From contig MKRJ01000038.1 in the NCBI GenBank assembly GCA_001896885.1, positions 62,001 to 126,000 on the forward strand: a stretch of 64,000 nucleotides of DNA, written 5' to 3'. The translations under genes were made by a program, and so were the position numbers. How positions within the stretch are numbered: the first letter of the stretch is position 1; each line of letters begins with the position of its first letter. Shown in pieces: positions 53,111 to 62,282 of this stretch. The notes beneath the pieces were generated by a model. The model saw only the letters and a list, made by a program, of their open reading frames with translations, was not told the DNA's origin and did no database searches. This DNA comes from Rhizobiales bacterium 65-79. GTDB taxonomy: Bacteria > Pseudomonadota > Alphaproteobacteria > Rhizobiales > Rhizobiaceae.

Positions 53111-54325
53111 GTGATTCAGGGCATTTTCATATCGCTGCTCAATCCCGTTCTGGCGCTGGCGCTTTCCGGCCTGTTCCTGAAGCTGTGGTCGGAACGCAAG
53201 GCGCAGACCCACGTCCTTTTCTTCTCCGTCTCCTATCTCTGCTACGCCGCGGCCTTCGGTTTGCAGATATCGCGCTGGCCGTTCGGCGACCCTGAAAACG
53301 CTCTCCTCTCGAATCTTTTTCTTCTAGGCACGTTCGGCTCCGCCATCCACGGCATGATGCGGAGGAGACGGCACCCCACCCCGCTCGCGGCGCTTACAAC
53401 GCTTGCTGTTCTCGGCTTCGCCGCGCAATTCTGGTTCGCGGTGATCCAGCCGGACATGACCGGACGCATCTACGCGGTGAATTTCTGTTATGGCGGCATG
53501 ATGCTCCTCGCCGCGGCGGAGATGCGTTCCTTCCCCGAAAAGACGGCCGTTGAAAGGCTCCTCTTCGGCGTCGTCCTGACCATCGGCATCTATTCCTTCG
53601 CCCGAACCGTCGGCATCTCGCTGATGCAAGGCCACATCGCCGAACGCTCCGAATATGTCGGGTCGCTCACCTGGGTCGTGCTCAACTTCTCGGCCGCCCT
53701 TTTCGCGCTTCTTCTGGCGCTGACGCTGATCTATCTGGTCGTCCTGGACGCCATGCAGGACCTGCGCACGGAATCCATGACCGACCTTCTTTCGGGACTG
53801 CTCAACCGGCGCGGATTCGAGGAGAACGGGCGCAAGGCGCTGGCGCATGCCGGCGAGCTCGGCCTGCCGGCGGCGCTCCTGATCTGCGATATCGATCACT
53901 TCAAGTCCGTGAACGACCGCTTCGGCCACGCCTGCGGCGATCAGGTCATCACGGCCTTCGCGCACTGCCTGCACGACGCGGCCGGCGGCCGCCATGTCGT
54001 GGCCCGGATCGGCGGTGAGGAATTCGCCGTCGTGCTCTCGGGCACGAATTTGAAAGCCGGGCGACTTTTCGCCGAGGCGGTCCGCAACGCCTGCGCGACG
54101 TTGAAAGCGGCGGGCCTGCCGGAGAACCATGCGGTGACCGCAAGCTTCGGTGTCGCCGAAATGCAGCCCGGCGAGGACTTGACCTCGCTCATGCGGCGCG
54201 CGGACGCGGCGCTCTACGATGCCAAGAGGCGCGGCCGCGACCGGGTGCGCGGCGCCGAGAGCCGTACGGATCCGTCTAGGAGAAGCGCCGGCGATCCCGC
54301 GCTTCCCCTGCAGGCGGGCGGCTGA
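53111..54325 (+). CDS. Membrane diguanylate cyclase (GGEEF)
   Basis: 404 residues from a GTG at 53111. About six hydrophobic segments (residues 5-215) form a membrane sensor. A GGDEF domain covers about 235-385: DLLSGLLNRRGFEENG, DIDHFKSVNDRFGHACGDQV, RIGGEEFAVV as the active loop, and ADAALYDAKRRGRDRV. The active site is intact, so it should make c-di-GMP. The position for the RxxD inhibitory site reads GGRH, so product inhibition at that site is unlikely. There is no EAL domain. The GTG start is chosen because a membrane segment follows at once; the frame is open from 52997. Confidence 0.88.
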   Translation: MIQGIFISLLNPVLALALSGLFLKLWSERKAQTHVLFFSVSYLCYAAAFGLQISRWPFGDPENALLSNLFLLGTFGSAIHGMMRRRRHPTPLAALTTLAVLGFAAQFWFAVIQPDMTGRIYAVNFCYGGMMLLAAAEMRSFPEKTAVERLLFGVVLTIGIYSFARTVGISLMQGHIAERSEYVGSLTWVVLNFSAALFALLLALTLIYLVVLDAMQDLRTESMTDLLSGLLNRRGFEENGRKALAHAGELGLPAALLICDIDHFKSVNDRFGHACGDQVITAFAHCLHDAAGGRHVVARIGGEEFAVVLSGTNLKAGRLFAEAVRNACATLKAAGLPENHAVTASFGVAEMQPGEDLTSLMRRADAALYDAKRRGRDRVRGAESRTDPSRRSAGDPALPLQAGG

Positions 54326-54343
54326 GCGCCGCCTGAACCTTCG

Positions 54344-54715
54344 TCAGTCGCAGTTCTTCGCCGGAACCGGCACGACATTGTCGGGAAGCCCGTACATGTA
54401 GCTGCGCCCGTGCAGCAGAACCGCGCATTCGCCGTGGCGGATATAGGTATATTGACCCGGCGTGTGGTGCAGGCGAACGACATCCGGCCCTTCTTCACCG
54501 GCGGCGCTGGCGACGCGGTCGGCCAGGTATCCCTTGCCGACGACGATGCGCTTGTAGCCGGAGGGCGCATAGACGACGAGATTGCCGAAGGAATCGGCAT
54601 AGGCATGCTCGTGGTAGAGGCCCCCGGCCGCCGCTGGAGCCGCCAGCGCGAAGGCGGCGAGGCAACCGAGAAGCGGCGCCTGGAGCCTGCGGCCGGATGA
54701 TGATCTCGAATTCAT
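54344..54715 (-). CDS. Small exported protein of unknown function
   Basis: 123 residues. A signal peptide (about 1-32, LLGCLAAFALAAPAAA) is followed by a short Tyr/His-rich domain (GLYHEHAYADSFGNLVVYAP, YTYIRHGECAVLLHGRSYMY) and a C-terminal NCD. Two Cys remain in the mature part. AAAGGACG before the ATG at 54715 supports this start over a longer frame from 54835. No family recognised. Confidence 0.7.
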   Translation of the reverse strand: MNSRSSSGRRLQAPLLGCLAAFALAAPAAAGGLYHEHAYADSFGNLVVYAPSGYKRIVVGKGYLADRVASAAGEEGPDVVRLHHTPGQYTYIRHGECAVLLHGRSYMYGLPDNVVPVPAKNCD

Positions 54716-54908
54716 GGTCGCGTCCTTTTCAGCGGGAAACCGCCTCCTCGAATCGGAATTTAACGCTTTATTAACCATTGTCACCTCGCCGCCATTTTTC
54801 TCCCGCGCCAATTCGCCGGACATGGTTAACGGCATACCGGCCGTTGATCTGTCGCCGCCATGCGCATAGATCGTCGAAGCCGGGTGGCCAGCAGAGCACG
54901 GGGGAGGA

Positions 54909-55298
54909 ATGACCGAGGGAGAAGACGGAGCCGGCGGAGGGCGTCACGCGTTGCCGCTTGCCGCCATTCGGGCGCTCGCCCTGCCGCTGTTCCTTTCCGC
55001 CTGCGTTCCTCCTGTTCCGCCGGCTGCTTCGACGGTCCCGGCCGCCGCGGTCGCCCCGCCGCGCTACGCCAACTATCGGTGCGACGAAGACGGCGAGATC
55101 ACGCTCGAGGATTTCCGCACCTCGATGCATGTGATCGATACGAGGGGCATCGACGTCGAGCTTCCGGCCGCCCCGCCGAACCAGACGACGCGCTACGGCC
55201 AGCCCGGCTATGCGCTGGTCCTCGAAAAGGGGACGGCGCTCTGGATGGTGACTGGCAAGCGCCCGGTCAACTGCAAGCTCGAAAAAGATCCGGCTTGA
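54909..55298 (+). CDS. Putative lipoprotein with MliC-like domain
   Basis: 129 residues. The lipobox LSAC lies near residue 32 after LPLAAIRALALPLFL, so export and lipidation are likely. The rest, from YRCDEDGEITLEDFRTSMHV through RYGQPGYALVLEKGTALWMV to NC, resembles MliC (inhibitor of C-type lysozyme), with paired Cys. If so, it would guard the cell wall from lysozyme. The relation is by pattern only. Confidence 0.6.
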   Translation: MTEGEDGAGGGRHALPLAAIRALALPLFLSACVPPVPPAASTVPAAAVAPPRYANYRCDEDGEITLEDFRTSMHVIDTRGIDVELPAAPPNQTTRYGQPGYALVLEKGTALWMVTGKRPVNCKLEKDPA

Positions 55299-55537
55299 CG
55301 GTCAGGCCTGCAGGAGAGCGGCCCTGGCTTCGACCGGCCTCGTTTGGGTCAGCCCGCGCCTTCTGCTGGCCCAGCTTCCGCCTCAATCGATTAAGCCGTA
55401 AGCGGCGGTCCTGAAACGCCTATTTATCTTTGACGCAATGCAGCAAGCGTTCTAGAACCGTGCCTGCCACACACGGCCTCCGGCATTCCCGACCCTTCGC
55501 GACGTCCGGCCGGCCGGAGCCGAAGACGGGGAAAAGG

Positions 55538-55945
55538 ATGAGCAAACAGACAGCCGCCGCCGCACGCCCCCTCTCCCCGCATCTGCAGATCTACCGCCTC
55601 ATTCCCACCATGGTGATGTCGATCCTGCACCGCATCACCGGCGGCGCGCTTTATTTCGGCACGCTGCTGCTCGCCTGGTGGCTGATCGCGGCGGCGAGTT
55701 CGGAACAGGCCTTCGACATCGCCAACGCCTTCTTCGGCTCGTGGATCGGGCGCCTGATCCTGTTCGGCTATACCTGGGCGCTGCTCCATCACCTGCTCGG
55801 CGGGATCCGCCACCTCATCTGGGACACCTGCACCTGGATGGGCAAGGAAACCTCGACCCGGCTGGCCTGGGCGACCATCATCGGTTCGGTCGGGCTCACC
55901 ATCCTGGTGTGGTTCGCCGGCTATGCGGCAAGGGGGGCGTTCTGA
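55538..55945 (+). CDS. sdhC: Succinate dehydrogenase cytochrome b556 subunit
   Basis: 135 residues. It has RPLSPHLQIYRLIPTMVMSI and HRITGGALYFGTLLL (quinone-site Ser/Arg region), three membrane segments and a heme-ligand His in ALLHHLLGGIRHLIWD. Start at 55538 with GGGGAAAAGG before it. It anchors complex II with SdhD. One base separates it from sdhD. Confidence 0.95.
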   Translation: MSKQTAAAARPLSPHLQIYRLIPTMVMSILHRITGGALYFGTLLLAWWLIAAASSEQAFDIANAFFGSWIGRLILFGYTWALLHHLLGGIRHLIWDTCTWMGKETSTRLAWATIIGSVGLTILVWFAGYAARGAF

Positions 55946-55946
55946 G

Positions 55947-56330
55947 ATGACCGAGATGCGCACACCGCTCCGGAAGGTCCGCGGACTCGGCACCGCCCGC
56001 GAAGGGACCGGCCATTTCTGGCGCATCCGCGTCACCTCCGTGGCGCTCATCATCCTGACGCTCTATTTCCTCGGCTTCGTCATTTCCCTGAACGGCGCCG
56101 GTTACGAGACGGTCCGGGCCGCTCTGGCGCGGCCTTTCGCGGCGTTGATGATGGGTCTCTTCGTGCTTGTCGGCCTGGTCCACATGCGGCTCGGCATGCA
56201 GGAGATCATCGAGGACTACATCCATGCGGAAGGGCAGAAGCTGGCGCTTCTGATCCTGAGCATCTTCTTCTGCGTGGCGGTCGGCGTGGCGTCGATCTTC
56301 GCACTTCTCAAACTGACGCTTGGAGGCTGA
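55947..56330 (+). CDS. sdhD: Succinate dehydrogenase membrane anchor subunit
   Basis: 127 residues. It starts MTEMRTPLRKVRGLGTAREG, a hallmark of alphaproteobacterial SdhD, with GTGHFWRIRVTSVALIILTL leading into three membrane segments. VGLVHMRLGMQEIIEDYIH carries the heme His and the quinone-site Asp-Tyr. sdhA follows after 3 bases. Confidence 0.95.
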   Translation: MTEMRTPLRKVRGLGTAREGTGHFWRIRVTSVALIILTLYFLGFVISLNGAGYETVRAALARPFAALMMGLFVLVGLVHMRLGMQEIIEDYIHAEGQKLALLILSIFFCVAVGVASIFALLKLTLGG

Positions 56331-56333
56331 TGG

Positions 56334-58181
56334 ATGGCAAAGGCTTCCGGGAAAAAGGCGCCCGCCGTAGGCGCCAGGGCATACAGCTATGTCGATCATG
56401 CCTTCGACGTCGTCGTGGTTGGAGCCGGCGGCGCCGGACTGCGCGCCACGCTCGGCATGGCCGAACAGGGGCTGAGGACGGCCTGCATCACCAAGGTGTT
56501 CCCGACCCGCTCGCACACGGTGGCGGCGCAGGGCGGCATCGCCGCCTCGCTGCAGAACATGGGACCGGATTCCTGGCAGTGGCACCTCTATGACACGGTC
56601 AAGGGGTCGGACTGGCTGGGCGACGTCGATGCCCAGGAATATATGGTGCGCGAGGCGCCCGCCGCCGTCTACGAGCTCGAGCACTACGGCGTGCCGTTCA
56701 GCCGGACCGAGGACGGCAGGATCTACCAGCGCCCCTTCGGCGGCCACATGACCGAGTTCGGCGAGGGCCCGCCCGTGCAGCGCACCTGCGCCGCCGCCGA
56801 CCGCACCGGCCACGCCATCCTGCACACGCTCTACGGCCAGTCGGTGAAGCACAACGCACAGTTCTTCATCGAATATTTCGCGCTCGACCTCATCATGAGC
56901 CCAGACGGGGTATGCACCGGCGTCGTCGCCTGGAACCTCGACGACGGCACCATCCACCGCTTCTCGGCGAAGATGGTGGTGCTGGCGACCGGCGGCTACG
57001 GCCGGGCCTATTTCTCTGCCACCTCGGCCCATACCTGCACCGGCGACGGCGGCGGCATGGTGGCCCGTGCCGGCCTGCCGCTCGAGGACATGGAGTTCGT
57101 CCAGTTCCACCCGACCGGCATCTACGGCGCCGGCTGCCTCATCACCGAGGGCGCCCGCGGCGAGGGAGGCTATCTGGTCAATTCGGAAGGCGAGCGCTTC
57201 ATGGAGCGCTATGCGCCGAGCGCCAAGGATCTCGCCTCGCGCGACGTGGTCTCGCGCTGCATGACGCTGGAGATCCGCGAAGGCCGGGGCGTAGGCAGGA
57301 AGAAGGACCACATCTTCCTGCATCTCGACCATCTCGACCCGGCGGTGCTGCATGAAAGGCTGCCGGGCATTTCCGAATCGGCCCGCATCTTCGCCGGCGT
57401 CGACGTGACGAAGGACCCGATCCCGGTCCTGCCGACCGTGCACTACAATATGGGCGGCATCCCGACCAACCTCTGGGGCGAGGCGCTCAACCCAACCGGG
57501 ACGGAGCCGAACCGCGTGCAGCCCGGCCTCATGGCTGTCGGCGAGGCCGGCTGCGCCTCGGTGCACGGCGCCAACCGGCTTGGCTCGAACTCGCTGATCG
57601 ACCTCGTCGTGTTCGGCCGGGCGGCGGCGATCCGCGCCGGCAAGGTCGTCGACCGCAACGCCGCTATTCCCGCGCCGGACGAAGCGGCGGTGGAGAAGAT
57701 CATGGACCGCTTCGACCGGCTGCGTCACGCCAACGGCAAGTATCCGACGGCGGAACTGCGCGAGAAGATGCAGCGCACCATGCAGGAGGACGCCGCTGTG
57801 TTCCGCACAGAGGAGACGCTCGAGCAGGGCTGCCGGCGCATTTCGGAGATCTGGAAGGAACTTTCCGACATCAAGGTCACCGATCGATCCATGATCTGGA
57901 ACTCCGACCTTGTCGAGACGCTGGAACTCGAGAACCTGATGGCGAACGCCATCGTCACCGTCTACGGCGCCGAGGCGCGTCATGAGAGCCGCGGCGCTCA
58001 TGCCCGCGAGGACTTCCCCGACCGCGACGACAAGGCCTGGCGCAAGCACACGCTGGCCTGGGTCGACGAGAAGGGCAAGGTGAAGCTCGCCTACCGGCCC
58101 GTCCACACCGAACCGCTGCTCGACGAGGCGGATGGAGGCATCAGCCTCGCCCGGATCGCGCCGAAGAAGCGGGTGTATTGA
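56334..58181 (+). CDS. sdhA: Succinate dehydrogenase flavoprotein subunit
   Basis: 615 residues. FAD fold [20 protein letters not shown] near 25-44, the flavinylated His in [11 protein letters not shown], catalytic Arg in [17 protein letters not shown], and [15 protein letters not shown]. Full normal length. It oxidises succinate to fumarate on the cytoplasmic face. Its usual partner sdhB does not follow directly; two glycan-modifying genes intervene. Confidence 0.97.
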   Translation: MAKASGKKAPAVGARAYSYVDHAFDVVVVGAGGAGLRATLGMAEQGLRTACITKVFPTRSHTVAAQGGIAASLQNMGPDSWQWHLYDTVKGSDWLGDVDAQEYMVREAPAAVYELEHYGVPFSRTEDGRIYQRPFGGHMTEFGEGPPVQRTCAAADRTGHAILHTLYGQSVKHNAQFFIEYFALDLIMSPDGVCTGVVAWNLDDGTIHRFSAKMVVLATGGYGRAYFSATSAHTCTGDGGGMVARAGLPLEDMEFVQFHPTGIYGAGCLITEGARGEGGYLVNSEGERFMERYAPSAKDLASRDVVSRCMTLEIREGRGVGRKKDHIFLHLDHLDPAVLHERLPGISESARIFAGVDVTKDPIPVLPTVHYNMGGIPTNLWGEALNPTGTEPNRVQPGLMAVGEAGCASVHGANRLGSNSLIDLVVFGRAAAIRAGKVVDRNAAIPAPDEAAVEKIMDRFDRLRHANGKYPTAELREKMQRTMQEDAAVFRTEETLEQGCRRISEIWKELSDIKVTDRSMIWNSDLVETLELENLMANAIVTVYGAEARHESRGAHAREDFPDRDDKAWRKHTLAWVDEKGKVKLAYRPVHTEPLLDEADGGISLARIAPKKRVY

Positions 58182-58262
58182 TGGGAGGCGGCGGCCGATG
58201 AGGGCGGGACAGGACGCTGCGGCGTTATCGGCGGCGCTGGCGCGTGACCCGTCCGAACCGCC

Positions 58263-59012
58263 ATGGCGGCCGCCATGCTGATGGTCTCGAACAGATACAG
58301 GCTGGCGACGGTGCTGGTGCCGAAATGCGCTTCCACGACGCTGATCTCGCTGTTCGCCAGACTGCACGACCTGCCGCCCGGGGTAAGGGGCCGCGAGGCG
58401 CTCGATGCGATATTTTCGTCGAAGCAGGAGATCGACCGCCAGTCGCCTTTGATCGCGCTGCCGGACAAACGCATTCTCGAAGCACGCCAGGCATTTGGCG
58501 ACTACACCTGGTTCGCGGTGGTGCGCGACCCCTATGGCCGGCTGCTCTCCAACTACAACAACAAGATCAATCGTTTCTGCGCCAATTTCCGCAAGGGTCT
58601 CTATCTCCGCTATAAGCTCGTCCAGCTTCTTCGCGGGCCCGCGTGCTGGCGCGACGTGCGCAGGGCCATGCCCTACCTCCATTCGCATGTCACCTATGAG
58701 GAGTTCGTGGAGACGCTGCGGCGGCACGGCGTCGGCTGGGACCGGCATTTCAGGCCGCAGAGCGATATCCTCCACCTCGACGAAATCGCCTATGCGAGGC
58801 TGCTGCGGCTGGAATCGCTTGAGCGGGACCTGAATGATCTTCTGCGCGCGGCCGGCGTTCCGGCGGCGAAACTGGCCGAGATCCGCAAAGCCGGCCGGCT
58901 GAACGCATCGCGGTCGAAGGCTCCGGCCGCCACGCCCGAGGAGGCCGCCGCGCGGGCGGCGGTTCGCGAACTCTACAAGGACGATTTCAAGAGGCTCGGC
59001 TATGCCTCATAG
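58263..59012 (+). CDS. Carbohydrate sulfotransferase-like protein (Sulfotransfer_2)
   Basis: 249 residues. ATVLVPKCASTTLISLFARL near residue 15-35 matches the PAPS 5'-phosphosulfate loop, and FAVVRDPYGRLLSNYNNKI near 83-101 matches the 3'-phosphate-binding motif (RDPYxRLxSxY) of the HNK-1/chondroitin-type family. A late TYEEFVETL and FRPQSDILHLD fit that family. It would transfer sulfate from PAPS to a sugar. No clear ribosome-binding site; MLMVSNRYRL at 58275 could be the true start. It lies 81 bases after sdhA, inside the sdh operon. Confidence 0.75.
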   Translation: MAAAMLMVSNRYRLATVLVPKCASTTLISLFARLHDLPPGVRGREALDAIFSSKQEIDRQSPLIALPDKRILEARQAFGDYTWFAVVRDPYGRLLSNYNNKINRFCANFRKGLYLRYKLVQLLRGPACWRDVRRAMPYLHSHVTYEEFVETLRRHGVGWDRHFRPQSDILHLDEIAYARLLRLESLERDLNDLLRAAGVPAAKLAEIRKAGRLNASRSKAPAATPEEAAARAAVRELYKDDFKRLGYAS

Positions 59013-59105
59013 GATTCCGTCGGAGCGGAAGCCGGCCGCCCCTCGATCCGGCAGCGATGGCGTGACGATCTTGTCCGGCATCGCGAATTGGCGCAGGAAA
59101 CGCCG

Positions 59106-59987
59106 ATGATTGCCGATATGCTTGACACGAACGTGAACGACGCAAGGCTCCGACCGGCGAGCACCGGCGCCGCGACAATGGATATCCTGCTGATCAACCT
59201 CGACCGAAGCCCGGATCGCCTGGCTTTCATGGCGGCGCAACTGGACCGGCTCGGCCTCGCTTTCACGAGGCTGCCGGCGGTCGACGGCGCGACGATTGCC
59301 GACGAGGAGTTCAACAGGTTGTCGCCGACCTACATGCGCCCCCTGTCGCGGGCCGAACTCGGCTGCTTGTTTAGCCATATGAGCGCCTGGGCGTTTTGCG
59401 CCGAGACGAACCGGCCCGCTCTTATCCTCGAGGATGACGCGTTCCTGTCCGACAGGCTGCCGGCCTTTCTCTCGGAACTCGAACGAAAGGGACCGAGGAA
59501 CATCATCAACCTGGAGACGCGCGGCGCCGGAAAGTGGGTCTCCGCCAAGCCACTTCCCTGGCCGACGCATTGCGGCGTGAGCCTCTACAGCCTCTATATC
59601 GACCGTGGTGGAGCGGCTGGGTATGTCATGTGGCCGGAGGCCGCCAGGAAATTGCTTGAACGTTCGCGCAACTATGCCGCGCCGGCCGATGCGTTTATCG
59701 ATCTCAGCGGCGTCGCGAGATTTCAGGCCGAACCGGCGCTCGTATCCCCATTGTACCAGGCCAAAGACGAAAACCGCCGCGTAGCGCCTGCCTTCACATC
59801 GACCAATCCCAAGCCTTCGAGAGTTTTTCGACATTCGTTGATATTGCGTCCGCGCTTCAAGGCGCGTCGTCTGGCCGGTTATATATCGATGACGGCGCGG
59901 AAGATCGGGACGATCGGGGTCGGCGTGCGTCGAAGGATCGACATCTGCTCAACGATCTGCGCGCGTGCGGATAATTGGAGAAGCTGA
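59106..59987 (+). CDS. Glycosyltransferase family 25 (LPS-type)
   Basis: 293 residues. ILLINLDRSPDRLAFM near 26-41, ELGCLFSHMSAWAFCAE near 84-100 and ALILEDDAFLSDRL with the ExD-type motif are GT25 hallmarks. The family adds galactose or glucose to lipooligosaccharide. AGGAAAC before the ATG at 59106 supports this start; MDILLINL at 59178 is an alternative. The gene ends 3 bases before sdhB, so sdhB translation is coupled to it. Confidence 0.83.
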   Translation: MIADMLDTNVNDARLRPASTGAATMDILLINLDRSPDRLAFMAAQLDRLGLAFTRLPAVDGATIADEEFNRLSPTYMRPLSRAELGCLFSHMSAWAFCAETNRPALILEDDAFLSDRLPAFLSELERKGPRNIINLETRGAGKWVSAKPLPWPTHCGVSLYSLYIDRGGAAGYVMWPEAARKLLERSRNYAAPADAFIDLSGVARFQAEPALVSPLYQAKDENRRVAPAFTSTNPKPSRVFRHSLILRPRFKARRLAGYISMTARKIGTIGVGVRRRIDICSTICARADNWRS

Positions 59988-59990
59988 ATA

Positions 59991-60770
59991 ATGGTAGCGC
60001 TCACACTTCCGAAAAATTCCAAGGTTCGGCAGGGCAAGACCTGGCCGAAGCCCGAGGGTGCGACCAATCTGCGCGAATACCGCATCTATCGCTGGTCGCC
60101 GGATGACGGCGAGAACCCGCGCATCGATACCTACTATGTCGACACGGACGATTGCGGGCCGATGGTCCTCGACGCGCTTCTGTGGATCAAGAACAAGGTC
60201 GATCCGACGCTGACGCTCCGCCGCTCCTGCCGCGAGGGCATCTGCGGCTCCTGCGCCATGAACATCGACGGTACCAACACGCTCGCCTGCACCAAGGGCG
60301 CCGACGAGATCAGCGGCGCGGTCAAGATCTACCCCCTGCCGCACATGCCGGTGGTGAAAGACCTCGTTCCGGACCTGACCGTGCCCTATACCCAACTCAC
60401 CACGATCCAGCCCTATCTGCAGACGGTCTCGCCGCCGCCGGAGAAGGAATGGCTGCAAAGTCATGACGACCGGGCGAAACTCGACGGGCTCTACGAGTGC
60501 ATATTGTGCTTCTGCTGCCAGACCTCGTGCCCGAGCTACTGGTGGAACGGCGACCGCTATCTCGGCCCCGCCGTCCTTCTGCAGGCCTATCGCTGGCTGA
60601 TCGATTCCAGGGACGAGGCGACCGGCGAGCGGCTCGACAATCTGGAAGACCCCTTCCGGCTCTATCGCTGCCATACCATCATGAACTGCACGCAGGCCTG
60701 CCCGAAGGGCCTCAACCCGGCCAAGGCCATCGCCGAGATCAAGAAGATGATGGTCGAGCGGCGGGTGTAG
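59991..60770 (+). CDS. sdhB: Succinate dehydrogenase iron-sulfur subunit
   Basis: 259 residues. [20 protein letters not shown] holds the [2Fe-2S] cysteines. [20 protein letters not shown] and [20 protein letters not shown] hold the [4Fe-4S] and [3Fe-4S] cysteines. It passes electrons from the flavin to quinone. GGAGAAG precedes the ATG. It lies 3 bases after the GT25 gene rather than after sdhA. Confidence 0.97.
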   Translation: MVALTLPKNSKVRQGKTWPKPEGATNLREYRIYRWSPDDGENPRIDTYYVDTDDCGPMVLDALLWIKNKVDPTLTLRRSCREGICGSCAMNIDGTNTLACTKGADEISGAVKIYPLPHMPVVKDLVPDLTVPYTQLTTIQPYLQTVSPPPEKEWLQSHDDRAKLDGLYECILCFCCQTSCPSYWWNGDRYLGPAVLLQAYRWLIDSRDEATGERLDNLEDPFRLYRCHTIMNCTQACPKGLNPAKAIAEIKKMMVERRV

Positions 60771-61075
60771 CCGCCGCTCCCCTGGTTGGTGGGGATGTGT
60801 GTCCTTCGAGGCTCCGCTTCGCGGAGCACCTCAGGATGAGGGCTGGTTGCTGCTCGTCATCCTGGGTTTGAAACATATCGACGAATATCTGGGTTCTGCA
60901 GCCCGTCCGGATTTGGCGCTGAAGCGACAACACGATCCGTCCTCATCCTGAGGCGCGAGCGAAGCGAGCCTCGAAGGACGCACCCACGCACGTCACGCAG
61001 CCGTGTAGCGGCGTGACTTGAAACCGATAGGGGCACTGGTACGTCTATGCCGACACCGTCCGGGGAACCTCAGCC
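60771..61075. other. Intergenic region after sdhB
   Basis: About 305 bases, mostly a Rhizobiales-type intergenic palindrome (60801-60979). No gene or clear terminator seen apart from the long inverted repeat itself. Confidence 0.5.
60801..60979. repeat. Intergenic inverted repeat
   Basis: The left arm begins GTCCTTCGAGGCTC (60801 on) and runs to CCTCAGGATGAGG (60841). The right arm starts CCTCATCCTGAGG (60941) and ends GAGCCTCGAAGGAC (60979). The arms are about 40 bases with a variable GC middle (CCGCTTCGCGG against GCGAGCGAAGCG). The spacer is 99 bases. This type is common between rhizobial genes. Confidence 0.75.
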
Positions 61076-61690
61076 ATGCTTCGCTCTCTTGCCGCTGCGT
61101 TCGTGTTCGCCTCGACCGCCGTCCTGTCCTTGGCTGCTCCGGCTGCCGCCGAGACGCAGACGGCGATCTTCGCCGGCGGCTGCTTCTGGTGCGTCGAATC
61201 CGATTTCGACCACGTTCCGGGCGTGACCTCGACCACCTCCGGCTACACCGGCGGACATGTGAAGGACCCGACCTATCAGCAGGTCGTCACCGAGACCACC
61301 GGCCACCGTGAATCCGAGAAGATCGAGTTCGACACGTCGAAGACCAGCTACGCCAAGCTGCTCGATGTCTATTTCCACGCCACCGACCCGACCGACGGGG
61401 GCGGGCAGTTCTGCGACCGCGGCGAGAGCTATACGCCGGCGATCTTCTACCTGGACGACGAGCAGAGGAAGGAAGCCGAGGCGGCCAAGGCAGCGGCCGC
61501 CAAGGAGCTCGGCCAGCCGGTCGTGACGAAGATCCTGCCCGCCTCGGCCTTCTATCCGGCCGAGGACTACCACCAGGATTATTACCTGAAGAATCCGCTT
61601 CGCTACAAATATTACCGCTATGGCTGCGGCCGCGACGCGCGCCTGGAAGAGCTATGGGGCAAGAAAGCCCGGCGTGGGATCGAGGAATAA
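61076..61690 (+). CDS. msrA: Peptide methionine sulfoxide reductase MsrA, exported
   Basis: 204 residues. A signal peptide (about 1-25, ending AAPAAA) is followed by FAGGCFWCVESDFDHVPGV with the catalytic Cys, SGYTGGHVKDPTYQQV, YFHATDPTDGGGQFCDRGES, YTPAIFYLDDEQ and EDYHQDYYLKNP. It reduces methionine-S-sulfoxide. The signal peptide places it in the periplasm, unlike the cytoplasmic MsrA of E. coli. Confidence 0.92.
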   Translation: MLRSLAAAFVFASTAVLSLAAPAAAETQTAIFAGGCFWCVESDFDHVPGVTSTTSGYTGGHVKDPTYQQVVTETTGHRESEKIEFDTSKTSYAKLLDVYFHATDPTDGGGQFCDRGESYTPAIFYLDDEQRKEAEAAKAAAAKELGQPVVTKILPASAFYPAEDYHQDYYLKNPLRYKYYRYGCGRDARLEELWGKKARRGIEE

Positions 61691-61699
61691 TGTTCACGC

Positions 61700-61760
61700 C
61701 CCCTCCGGGTCACCTCCCCCTGGCAGGGGAGGGTCCGGCCGAAGGCCGGGAGGTGGGGTG
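61700..61760. repeat. C/G-rich short intergenic repeat
   Basis: CACCTCCCCCTGGCAGGGGAGG and GTCCGGCCGAAGGCCGGGAGG are short inverted segments between msrA and the OsmC gene, in the style of the other C/G-rich repeats here. Confidence 0.4.
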
Positions 61761-61805
61761 ACTTGGCGCAAGATGAAGCTTTCCAGCGCCCCGCGTCAGA
61801 GCGCC

Positions 61806-62243
61806 TTACGCCAGCTTGGCGTCGAGCGTGACCTTGATGGCGCCTAGCGCCTTCGATACCGGGCAGCCGGCCTTCGCCTTGTCCGCCAGTTCCTTGAACT
61901 TCGCCGCGGCGATGCCGGGCACGACGCCGGTGAGCGTCAGCGCGCTTTCGGTGATCTCGAAGCCGCCGCCGGCGGCCGGTCCGTAGGTGACGACCGCCTT
62001 CGCATCAAGCTTTTCCGCCGGCGTGCCGTTCTCGGCCAGGAAATGCGAGAGCTGCATTGCAAAGCAGCCTGCATGCGCCGCCGCGATCAGCTCCTCGGGA
62101 TTGGTGCCGGACTTGCCGCTCTCGTCCTGGAAACGGCCCTTGAAGGAGTACGGTATCTTGGCGAGCGCGCCGCTTTGCGTCTCCAGCGTTCCGGATCCCT
62201 CAGTGAGCGTCCCCTTCCAGACGGCATTGGCTTGACGATGCAT
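61806..62243 (-). CDS. OsmC-family peroxiredoxin
   Basis: 145 residues. It begins MHRQANAVWKGTLTEGSGTL and carries TNPEELIAAAHAGCFAMQLS and KAKAGCPVSKALGAI, each with one of the two redox Cys of OsmC/Ohr. GTNPEELI favours OsmC over Ohr. It reduces organic hydroperoxides. It is convergent with msrA, another oxidative-damage gene. Confidence 0.9.
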   Translation of the reverse strand: MHRQANAVWKGTLTEGSGTLETQSGALAKIPYSFKGRFQDESGKSGTNPEELIAAAHAGCFAMQLSHFLAENGTPAEKLDAKAVVTYGPAAGGGFEITESALTLTGVVPGIAAAKFKELADKAKAGCPVSKALGAIKVTLDAKLA

Positions 62244-62282
62244 ATCGGTTCTCCCTTCGTTGCAACCTGTCTCTAATGTCCT

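Noticed and set aside
55896-58775. 959-codon open frame on the minus strand opposite sdhD-sdhA
   Set aside because: Antisense to certain core genes, no domain, no ribosome-binding site.
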